This document shows positions 1 to 6,820 of a stretch of 33,490 bases of DNA, one piece after another (the first letter of the stretch is position 1; each line of letters opens with the position of its first letter). Source of the DNA: CAYLNH01 sp964384625 (GTDB lineage: Bacteria; Verrucomicrobiota; Lentisphaeria; JABSQK01); NCBI GenBank assembly GCA_964384625.1, contig CAYLNH010000049.1, forward strand, positions 1 through 33,490, written 5' to 3'. The notes under the pieces were generated by a model. It searched no databases. It saw nothing but the letters and a program-made list of their open reading frames with translations, and was not told where the DNA came from. The translations under genes and the position numbers were made by a program.

Positions 1-285
1 TATGGGCGCACCCTGCGGGGTGTGCCAAGCAGGAGAACAAAGCGCCATCAGCCATGGGCGCACTCTGCCGGGTGTGCCCAATCACGACAACCGGGGATTT
101 GGGCGCACCCTGCGGGGTATGCCCGCGGCGATTTCTGGCGACGCGGCTTATGGGCGCACTCTGCGGGGTGTGCCCGCGGCGACTCTTGGCGACGCTGCTT
201 ATGGGCGCACTCTGCGGGGTGTGCCCGCGGCGACTCTTGGCGACGCTGCTTATGGGCGCACTCTGCGGGGTGTGCCCGCGGCGAC
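1..285. repeat. Tandem array of six hairpin-forming repeats (51-base period)
   Basis: Six copies of a GC-rich unit begin at about 1, 53, 98, 149, 200 and 251. The last three are spaced exactly 51 bases apart and the copies at 149 and 200 are almost identical; the first two are diverged and the spacing there is 52 and 45. Each unit contains GGGCGCAC and GTGTGCCC (or a close variant) around an 8-base loop. This makes an 8-pair stem with one G-T wobble, so the array would form a row of hairpins in RNA or single-stranded DNA. Because 51 is a multiple of three, several frames on both strands stay open and give 17-residue protein repeats. I see no ribosome binding site or recognisable protein, so I read it as non-coding. 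The array is cut by the window edge. Bases 286-451 hold nothing I recognise. Confidence 0.85.
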
Positions 286-451
286 AACCGGGCAATAGCC
301 ACGAAATGCACACGCTCCGCAGAGTCCTGACGACCGATTGGTGGCGCTTTGCAAGCTTTGCCCGCAACAACAGCTGTGGCAATAGCGCGGGGAGCGGGCC
401 ACGTGATGATATTGGTATGCGGCCAGTTGTCGGGCATGTTTGAAGAAGCTA

Positions 452-1402
452 TCAGCGCGGATAAAGCGTGTGCCCGGATGGGACCCCGGCTTCCTCGATG
501 ACCGTGATCGGGACGGCGGTGCGAAGATCAACAGCCCATGGGATGTCGAGACGGAAGACCACCTGATAGCTGACCTTGACCAGTTCACTGGACGTCACTG
601 AACTGTATAAGTCCGCCGGCAAATCAAACCGGAACGGGATCTCCTTTGGCCGACCGCGCGGCACGCCGGATTGCGGTATGCTCAGCAGCTGTGTGACCTC
701 GGTTCGGCTGGTGCGGGAAGAATGTGCCTTGAGATTCATCACCCGATGCAATTCGCCGATAATCGCCGTGAGTTCCTTGCCGGAATCGTTCTGGACGCCC
801 ACGGTGCCGGTCACCTGCTGACCAGGATAGAACATGTTGCGGTCCAGAAAAACCTTCAGCGTCACATTACCGGAATCCATCAGGAATGATTTCGTGCTGT
901 CGGCACTGACCGGACAGATGTCCTCGGAACTGTAGGTTTCGTAAATCGTCAACCGCTCCGTACAGGAGAGGTCAATCTTCAGAGGAATGTCGACATAACC
1001 TTTAACGGTGTATGCAATCTTGCTGGAGCCGCCAGACTCGAAATCCGCCGGAATGCCTGGCGGCAGTTTGTAATCAAACGGGAACTCGTACGTTCCCGGC
1101 TGCAGGACGTCATACTCGCCTTTCGAGAACAACCCTTTGATGGCGTCCGCCATGAGTTGTCCCATTGCCAGGGGCGGCTTTCCCATAACCGTGAGTTCAT
1201 CATCAAAGAAGACACGAGTTTGGGAATGAGTTCGGCTGTTTTTGCCGCTACCGGTGCACCAGCGCGACTGCTCCCGGCCTTGGCAGCGGATACGAACGCC
1301 GCGAGCCAGAACTTGTTCGGTCAGCTCGAGAATCATCATCCCCTTGACCGTGTCGCCGCCGGTATAATCGGTTTGTTCCAGTTCAAAACGGATCTCACTC
1401 AT
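452..1402 (-). CDS. Arrestin-like (alpha-arrestin/ARRDC-type) protein
   Basis: This 316-residue protein has no signal peptide and looks cytosolic. It matches the two-lobed arrestin fold. In the N-lobe (about 4-155), YTGGDTVKGMMILEL is followed by VRIRCQGREQSRW, then the FPFDYKLPPGIPADFES stretch at 107-123 and KIAYTVKGYVDIPLK. The C-lobe (about 178-303) has VFLDRNMFYPGQQVTG, an RFDLPADL...SSVTSSELVKVSY stretch at 258-279, then FRLDIPWAVDL. The order and wording of these stretches resemble eukaryotic ARRDC proteins; the C-terminal PPxY tail typical of those is absent. The start at 1402 has a GGAGG site 7 bases upstream; an ATG 24 bases earlier lacks one. The known bacterial arrestin-fold protein Spo0M is much less similar in wording. 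The family call is confident. The function is unknown; a scaffold or adaptor role is only analogy. Confidence 0.85.
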   Translation of the reverse strand: MSEIRFELEQTDYTGGDTVKGMMILELTEQVLARGVRIRCQGREQSRWCTGSGKNSRTHSQTRVFFDDELTVMGKPPLAMGQLMADAIKGLFSKGEYDVLQPGTYEFPFDYKLPPGIPADFESGGSSKIAYTVKGYVDIPLKIDLSCTERLTIYETYSSEDICPVSADSTKSFLMDSGNVTLKVFLDRNMFYPGQQVTGTVGVQNDSGKELTAIIGELHRVMNLKAHSSRTSRTEVTQLLSIPQSGVPRGRPKEIPFRFDLPADLYSSVTSSELVKVSYQVVFRLDIPWAVDLRTAVPITVIEEAGVPSGHTLYPR

Positions 1403-1441
1403 TGCCGGTCCTCCCGTCGTTTTCATTTCCTGGTCATCGAC

Positions 1442-1514
1442 GCAGCATACGATGCTGCAACTCGGCGTTTACCGCAAACCAAGATCACGATGACATCGTC
1501 GCATCCACGTGATG
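1442..1514. promoter_or_regulatory. Cluster of short inverted repeats between divergent genes
   Basis: The 140-base gap between the arrestin-like gene and the rightward thioredoxin pair carries three dyads. GCAGCAT/ATGCTGC around ACG lies at 1442-1458, ACGATG/CATCGT around one base at 1487-1499, and CATC/GATG with a short loop at about 1502-1514. None is followed by a T run, so they are not terminators. They could be operator sites. I found no convincing -35/-10 pair on either strand here. Confidence 0.4.
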
Positions 1515-1542
1515 AATGCAATATCGGACCCCGGAGGTACGA

Positions 1543-2061
1543 ATGAGACTGATATTTTCAGCATTGGCCTTGGGGCTGGCGGGCCTGTCAGCGGCCGGCG
1601 ACCCGAAGATAAAGGAAGTGGATGCAAAGGGACTTCTGGCCGCAGTGAAAGAGCAACAGGCCAAAGTGGTCGTGGTCAATTTCTATGCCACCTGGTGTCC
1701 GCCCTGTGTCGCGGAGTTTCCCCATTTTGTCAAGTTCCGCCAGGCCAGCGTCGACAGAGGAGTCGAAGTACTTTTCATGTCTGCCGACTTCCCCGACGAC
1801 AAGGACAAAGTCTTCGCCTTCCTGAAGCAACGGGGAGTTGACTGGCAATCCTTTTTGAAAGCGGGCAAAGACGGTGCGTTCATCAAGGCCATCAACCCGG
1901 ACTGGACCGGGGCACTTCCAGCCACAGCGTTCTACAGCAACACCGGCAAGCAACTGAAGTTTCATCACGGCGTTTTATCGTTGAAAGAACTGACCACGAC
2001 GACAGAACAACTTCTGAAACGAGAGCGGCAAAAACAGGAACAACAGGAGAAAGAGAAATGA
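1543..2061 (+). CDS. Exported TlpA/ResA-like thioredoxin-fold protein
   Basis: This 172-residue protein has a hydrophobic N-terminal signal (about 1-17, ending LSAAG) and so probably works outside the cytoplasm. The thioredoxin active site is WCPPC (cysteines 52 and 55) after the core strand VVVVNFYAT. The cis-proline segment ALPATAF follows near residue 127. The PPC form is common in TlpA-type and ResA-type thiol-disulfide reductases. The C-terminus is a charged Lys/Glu/Gln-rich tail. The start at 1543 is chosen because GGAGG sits 5 bases upstream and it opens directly into the signal sequence; an earlier ATG at 1516 adds nine residues without that support. The stop overlaps the next gene in ATGA, so the two are probably translated together. 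The substrate is unknown. Confidence 0.85.
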   Translation: MRLIFSALALGLAGLSAAGDPKIKEVDAKGLLAAVKEQQAKVVVVNFYATWCPPCVAEFPHFVKFRQASVDRGVEVLFMSADFPDDKDKVFAFLKQRGVDWQSFLKAGKDGAFIKAINPDWTGALPATAFYSNTGKQLKFHHGVLSLKELTTTTEQLLKRERQKQEQQEKEK

Positions 2062-2654
2062 TCAGCAAGTCGATACTGGCGCTTGTATTCCTCTTGACCT
2101 TGGCAGCGACGGCAGAGGAGTTCGCGCTCGGATCCAAGATTCCTCACGCCGATCGTGCGATGAAGAATGTCGACGGCAAACAGGTAGCCGTGCAGGACAT
2201 CCAGGGCAAGAAAGGGACCGTGGTAGTCTTCTGGTGCAACCACTGTCCGTACGTCATTAAATACCGCAGCCGCATGATTGCGATTGCCAATGAATACAGC
2301 GACAAAGGCATCGGCTTTATCGCGGTCAACTCGAATGATCCGAAGCTTTACAAAGGCGATTCTTTCGATAAGATGAAAGCCATCGCCAAGGAGTACAAGT
2401 ACCCCTTCCCGTTCGTCGTCGATACCGACTCGAAACTGGCAAAAGCCTACGGCGCGGCCAAAACGCCGCACGTGTTTGTTTTCGGAGCAGACGACAAGCT
2501 GATCTATGTCGGCGCCATCGACGACTCAGCCAATCCCAAGAAGGTGAGTAAGCACCACCTGCGCAAGGTGCTCGATGCGCTTGTTGCCGGCAAGACTTCG
2601 ACCGTTCCGAACTCCCGTGCTTTCGGCTGTTCGATCAAGTGGTACAAGAAATAG
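2058..2654 (+). CDS. Exported thioredoxin-family (AhpC/TSA-like) protein
   Basis: This 198-residue protein has a signal peptide (about 1-19, LALVFLLTLAATAEE). It belongs to the redoxin group with FWCNHCPYV: cysteines 60 and 63 form a CNHC active site, and TVVVFW is the preceding strand. The central stretch GIGFIAVNSNDP and the KTPHVFVFGADDKLIY segment fit the thioredoxin/peroxiredoxin-like fold, with the proline of KTPH in the cis position. A further cysteine lies near the C-terminus (FGCSIKW). Its start overlaps the upstream TlpA-like stop (ATGA) and has AGGAGA upstream. Together the pair looks like an extracytoplasmic thiol-redox unit. Partners and exact reaction cannot be told from sequence. 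Confidence 0.85.
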   Translation: MISKSILALVFLLTLAATAEEFALGSKIPHADRAMKNVDGKQVAVQDIQGKKGTVVVFWCNHCPYVIKYRSRMIAIANEYSDKGIGFIAVNSNDPKLYKGDSFDKMKAIAKEYKYPFPFVVDTDSKLAKAYGAAKTPHVFVFGADDKLIYVGAIDDSANPKKVSKHHLRKVLDALVAGKTSTVPNSRAFGCSIKWYKK

Positions 2655-2688
2655 CCGCGTCGCGAGAATTGAACTGATTGAACATCTC

Positions 2689-2719
2689 GCTCACCCACGG
2701 CACAAGGACGAGGGTGGGC
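2689..2719. terminator. Possible hairpin between convergent genes
   Basis: GCTCACCC (2689-2696) can pair with GGGTGGGC (2712-2719) with one G-T wobble, in the 84-base gap between the thioredoxin pair and the VOC gene that converge on it. There is no clear T run on either side, so a factor-independent terminator is only a possibility. Confidence 0.3.
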
Positions 2720-2738
2720 GGGGAGACTGACGATGCAG

Positions 2739-3134
2739 CTACACGTGGGCGGCTTGCAGGCTGTCGGGGGTGTATTGGTGGAGTTCGATGCGGTTTCCAT
2801 CCGGGTCGGCCAACCAAGCCTGGTAGCTATGGTCGGTTCCAAGCTTTACATCGGTCACTTCCACCCCCATGCTGCGCAAGTGTGCCACGGTTGTCTGGAT
2901 GTCATCGACTTCGAGGCACATATGGGCGTAGGACTGGCCCTTGCCGCGCTTCGGTTCGCCTTTGAACAGCTCAATGAAGTTGCGGCCGCCGACGGCCAGA
3001 TAGGTGCCGAATCGTTCGCCGTCTTCATTGGTAAAATCGAAGGCGTGGTGCAGCCCGAGTTTGTCGCAGTAGAAGGCCAGCGACCGATCAAGGTCGGCAA
3101 CATGGAAACAGAGGTGGGCAATATTCTTTATCAT
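2739..3134 (-). CDS. Glyoxalase/VOC superfamily metalloenzyme, GloA-like
   Basis: This 131-residue protein has the two beta-alpha-beta-beta-beta modules of the vicinal-oxygen-chelate fold. Positions matching the four metal ligands of lactoylglutathione lyase are all present: His7 (IAHLCFHV), Glu55 (NFIELFKG), His71 (YAHMCLEV) and Glu117 (PDGNRIELH). The DPDGNRIEL motif near the C-terminus is typical of the family. It lies 19 bases after the pheT stop on the same strand, with an AAGG site 7 bases before its ATG, so it is probably co-transcribed with pheT. A methylglyoxal-detoxifying lyase is the best guess, but methylmalonyl-CoA epimerase-like or dioxygenase-like members share the fold. Confidence 0.85.
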   Translation of the reverse strand: MIKNIAHLCFHVADLDRSLAFYCDKLGLHHAFDFTNEDGERFGTYLAVGGRNFIELFKGEPKRGKGQSYAHMCLEVDDIQTTVAHLRSMGVEVTDVKLGTDHSYQAWLADPDGNRIELHQYTPDSLQAAHV

Positions 3135-3153
3135 GACGGACCTTTTCCGGTGA

Positions 3154-5547
3154 TCAGTCGCGGATTTCGACTGCCAGTTCTTTCACGAGCCGTTTCTTGA
3201 TATTCTCGTGGGCTTGATTGACTTCCTTGTCCTTGAGCGTCCGTTCGGGGGACCGGAACGTCAAGCTGTAGGCCATGGATTTTCTGCCTTGGCCGATCGC
3301 CTTCTCATCGCGGAAGACATCGAAGAGCCGGGCGTTCTCGAGGATCTTGACATTGCAGGCCCCGATAACGTCCAGGACCTGCTGATGGCTGAGCGATTCG
3401 CCAGCGACGAAAGCAACGTCACGGGCGGTGGACGGGAACTGCGATATTTCGGTGTAGGCGGGGATCGCCTTCTCTTTACCCAGCACGGCATCGAGGCACA
3501 GGACACCGACAAACAGATCATGCCGGATGCGCATGTCTTTCGTGATCGCCCTGGCGGCTTTGCCGACATAGCCGAATACGGTCATGTTACTCAAGACTCT
3601 GGCGCAAGCTCCCCCGGCAAAAGACGGATGCTCTGCGGGTTCGAAAGCCACTGCACCTTCACCGGCGGCTTCGAACCAGTCTTCAATAATACCGGTAGCG
3701 TCATAGAAATCGTAGAGTTCCTCCAATTCTCCGGAAAACCGTTCGGGGTGCTTGCGTCCGGTAATTGCGAAGCAGCACTCCATCCGTTCCCGCGGCATAT
3801 CTTTCTTATCGGCGAAGGCCCGCCCAATCTCAAACAATGCGAGGTCGTGGTTGTCGTGAGCGATATTTCGCGCGACCGTATTGAGCACTGAGGTCGCAAT
3901 CGTGGGACGCATGGTACCGAACTCATGGCCCAACGGATTGCTGATGCGGATCAAATCGTCATTGCCGAACCCGGTATGATTGACAGCTTCCTCTTCGCTG
4001 ACGGGAGCGATGTGGACACACTCGTCGAGTCCAAGTCCCAGCAGGATATCGCGCAGGTCTTCTTCCGGATAGTAGTCATCACGCGTGATCGTACCGCCGA
4101 CCTGTCCAGACGGAATCCTGGCGGGGATATTGTCGTAGCCGTGGAGGCGAGCGATCTCCTCGATCAGATCCGCTTCCCGCTCCAGATCCAACCGAAACGG
4201 CGGCACGGCGACGGTGCAGGCGGCTTTATCTTTCTTCACGATGGCCAGCCCAAGAAGAGACAGCAGCCGTTTGACTTCGTCCGCCGACACCGGTGTGCCG
4301 ATCAACAGATTGACCCGATCATAACGGCAGGTGACCTCGGGCGGCACATAGGGGCCGGCTTTGACGTCAATCATGCCGCCGACCAGTTCGCCGCCGGCGA
4401 GGTCACAGATCAGTTTTGCGGCACGGGCGCTGGCGAACTCGACCATATCGAAGTCCACACCGCGCTCGAAGCGATAGGACGAATCGGTGGAGATGCCCAG
4501 GTCTTTTGAGGTACGGCGGATATTGGCCGGATGGAACTGGGCGCTTTCAAGGAGAACGTTGGTGGTGGCGGCGGAAATCTCGCTGGTTGCCCCACCCATT
4601 ACCCCGGCCAGGGCGACGCCGTCTGCGGCATCCGCAATCAGCAGGTTCTCGCTGGTCAACTCGTGCTCCTCATCGTCCAACGTCGTCATTTTCTCACCGT
4701 CGGCTGCGCGCCGGACAACGATCTTCGTTTCCTTCAATTTGTCCGCGTCAAACGCATGCAGCGGCTGCCCGCACTCGTAGAGGACATAGTTGGTAATATC
4801 GACGACGTTGTTAATCGGCCGCAAACCGACACTTCGCAGGTGGTCCTGCATCCACTTGGGACTGGGGGCGATGGTCACGTTTTTGATATAGCGGGCGGTA
4901 TAGCGCGGGCACAGATCCGGATCCAGCATGTCGACCGAGCAGAAGTCGTTGACGTCCTCATCATTCTCGTTGAGCGCGGCATCCGGCAGTTTCAGTTTCG
5001 CGCCGTTCAACGCGCCGATCTCGCGGGCGATCCCGATATGTGAGAGCCAGTCCGGCCGATTCGGGGTGATCTCCCAATCGATCATCGTGTCCGTCCCCAG
5101 GTAGTCTTTCAACGGGGTGCCGACCGGGGCGTCGTCCGGCAGGATCATGATGCCGGAGTGGTCATCGCTCAGGCCGAGTTCGTCCTCGGCGCAAAGCATA
5201 CCGCAGGACTCGACGCCGCGCAGCTTGGCTTTTTTGAGAGTAATCTCCCCGAGAGTCGTGCCGACGCGGGCGAGGACTGCCGTCTGGCCGCCGTCACAGT
5301 TCGGCGCGCCGCACACGACCTGCAGGGGCTCACCGGAACCATCATCCACGCGACACACACTGAGTCTGTCGGCGTCAGGATGATTCTCGCGGGCGAGGAT
5401 TTTCGCGACAACAACGGTATCGGGAACATTGCCGACGGCCTCGATTTCTTCGACTTCGAGTCCGGCCATGGTCAGGGCTTCGGCCAATTCCGCGGGCGAC
5501 CAATCGCAGTCGATATATTCTTTCAGCCATTTATAGGAAGTTTTCAT
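3154..5547 (-). CDS. pheT: Phenylalanine-tRNA ligase beta subunit
   Basis: This 797-residue protein has the usual length and domain order of the bacterial PheRS beta chain. The N-terminus (SYKWLKEYID) opens the family. An OB-fold tRNA-binding domain follows (about 40-150, with NHPDADRLSVCRVD and VVCGAPN). Next are the B3/B4 editing domain (about 210-380), the B5 domain, and a catalytic-like core with EIARLHGYDNIP. The FDX-ACB anticodon-binding domain is at the C-terminus (SQFPSTARDVAFV). The enzyme charges tRNA-Phe as an alpha2-beta2 tetramer. The alpha subunit gene pheS, often directly upstream, is absent here: upstream is a 188-base gap and a divergent gene. No clear T-box or attenuator could be made out in that gap. 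Confidence 0.97.
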   Translation of the reverse strand: MKTSYKWLKEYIDCDWSPAELAEALTMAGLEVEEIEAVGNVPDTVVVAKILARENHPDADRLSVCRVDDGSGEPLQVVCGAPNCDGGQTAVLARVGTTLGEITLKKAKLRGVESCGMLCAEDELGLSDDHSGIMILPDDAPVGTPLKDYLGTDTMIDWEITPNRPDWLSHIGIAREIGALNGAKLKLPDAALNENDEDVNDFCSVDMLDPDLCPRYTARYIKNVTIAPSPKWMQDHLRSVGLRPINNVVDITNYVLYECGQPLHAFDADKLKETKIVVRRAADGEKMTTLDDEEHELTSENLLIADAADGVALAGVMGGATSEISAATTNVLLESAQFHPANIRRTSKDLGISTDSSYRFERGVDFDMVEFASARAAKLICDLAGGELVGGMIDVKAGPYVPPEVTCRYDRVNLLIGTPVSADEVKRLLSLLGLAIVKKDKAACTVAVPPFRLDLEREADLIEEIARLHGYDNIPARIPSGQVGGTITRDDYYPEEDLRDILLGLGLDECVHIAPVSEEEAVNHTGFGNDDLIRISNPLGHEFGTMRPTIATSVLNTVARNIAHDNHDLALFEIGRAFADKKDMPRERMECCFAITGRKHPERFSGELEELYDFYDATGIIEDWFEAAGEGAVAFEPAEHPSFAGGACARVLSNMTVFGYVGKAARAITKDMRIRHDLFVGVLCLDAVLGKEKAIPAYTEISQFPSTARDVAFVAGESLSHQQVLDVIGACNVKILENARLFDVFRDEKAIGQGRKSMAYSLTFRSPERTLKDKEVNQAHENIKKRLVKELAVEIRD

Positions 5548-5735
5548 ACACGAATCCTGGAACTATCATTCTGTTCAATCCGCTCGCGGGCGGGCAAAGC
5601 AGGACAATACCGGGAATCCCGTCGTTTTCCAGTTCCGGGCCCGAGGCCCACCGTCCCTTGCGTGGCGGCCGGATGTTCGTATTGTAAGCGGGCATCGGCG
5701 AGACCCGAGAATTCCGCAACGCAGCGAGGCATAGA

Positions 5736-6806
5736 ATGAGTGATCTGAAGCGCAAGCGGCTCACGCGCGAGGTCAACTTTGAGAATTTCCTGAAGGTCCT
5801 CCGGCGGCAGGGACAGCCAACGTACCTGCCGTTCTACGAACACGTCGCCAGCCCGGGATTCGTGGCTGACCGAACCGGCACAAAGTTCGACGAGATGTCG
5901 ATGGACGACGACGGATACTGGCCGACGTACGTCGACTTCTGGCTGGGGATGGGCTATGACTGCATCCCGATGGAGATCCCGCTGAACTGCGAACTGGGCA
6001 GGCACTGGCAGGGCGCGGCGTCGCACGAGAGCGAGGCGCGGGCAGTGATCCACAACCGCGAGGATTTCGAGAGGTACGCCTGGCCGGACGAGACCAGTCC
6101 GATCGAGTTCCGCCATTTCGAGACGGTCGCCGGGCTGCTGCCGGCCGACGTTAAGATTGTGGGCGGGGTCTGCGCCGGGCCGTTCGAGTGGGTCTCGCAG
6201 ATGCTGGGGATCATGGGCATGTCGTACCTGTTGGTCGACGATCCGGAGTTGGTTCGTGACATGTTTTTCAAGATCGGTTCCCTGCATTTGAGTGCGGATC
6301 GCCAGCTGGCAACAATGGACTGTATCGGTGCGTTGCGTCAGGGCGACGATTTAGGGTTCAAGACCTCGACGTTTCTGAAGCCGGAGCAGTTGCGTGCGCA
6401 CGTATTTCCGATCTACCGGGACATGTCCCGGATTGCGCACGACGCCGGCAAGCCGTTCATCCTGCACTCCTGCGGCAACCTGGCCGAGGTGTATGAGGAC
6501 ATCATCGACTGCGGCGTCGACGCCAAGCATTCCTTCGAAGATGTGATCCTGCCGGTGCAGGAGTTCAAGGCGCAATACGGCGACCGCATCACGCCGTTGG
6601 GCGGCCTGGACGTGGACTTCATCTGTCGCCACGAGGGCGACGAGTTACGACGCTACGCCCGCGAAAAGGTCGAACAGTGTTTTGCCGACGGCTACTGGAC
6701 GTTGGGAACGGGCAATTCGTTGACCGACTACATGCCGGTGGAAAACTACATCACCGTTTTGCAGGAGGGTCTGGCGGTCACGGCGCAAGCGGCAAACCAG
6801 GCTTGA
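5736..6806 (+). CDS. Uroporphyrinogen decarboxylase-like / MtaA-CmuA-type methyltransferase family protein
   Basis: This 356-residue protein belongs to the URO-D fold superfamily that includes cobalamin-dependent methyltransferases. It has the FILHSCGN motif (His244, Cys246), which in MtaA-type enzymes supplies two zinc ligands, then KHSFEDVI and PLGGLDVDFI, which fit the barrel strands. The third zinc cysteine of MtaA would lie near GTGNSLTDYMPVENY (about 324-338), and no cysteine is seen there. True HemE lacks HSCGN and has an N-terminal RQAGR-type motif not found here, so heme synthesis is unlikely. The gene diverges from pheT and has GAGG a few bases upstream of its ATG. It converges with the following lipoprotein gene across a 14-base gap. 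Expanded families of this type are common in Lentisphaerae. The substrate is unknown. Confidence 0.75.
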   Translation: MSDLKRKRLTREVNFENFLKVLRRQGQPTYLPFYEHVASPGFVADRTGTKFDEMSMDDDGYWPTYVDFWLGMGYDCIPMEIPLNCELGRHWQGAASHESEARAVIHNREDFERYAWPDETSPIEFRHFETVAGLLPADVKIVGGVCAGPFEWVSQMLGIMGMSYLLVDDPELVRDMFFKIGSLHLSADRQLATMDCIGALRQGDDLGFKTSTFLKPEQLRAHVFPIYRDMSRIAHDAGKPFILHSCGNLAEVYEDIIDCGVDAKHSFEDVILPVQEFKAQYGDRITPLGGLDVDFICRHEGDELRRYAREKVEQCFADGYWTLGTGNSLTDYMPVENYITVLQEGLAVTAQAANQA

Positions 6807-6820
6807 ACAGCACGGAGTTC

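Noticed and set aside
1..285. CRISPR array
   Set aside because: Spacers between the repeat cores are themselves repeated rather than unique, so it is a plain tandem repeat.
1..443. Open frames on both strands encoding 17-residue repeats (for example GRTLRGVPAATLGDAAY)
   Set aside because: They arise because the 51-base repeat is a multiple of three; all lack ribosome sites and none continues with protein-like sequence.
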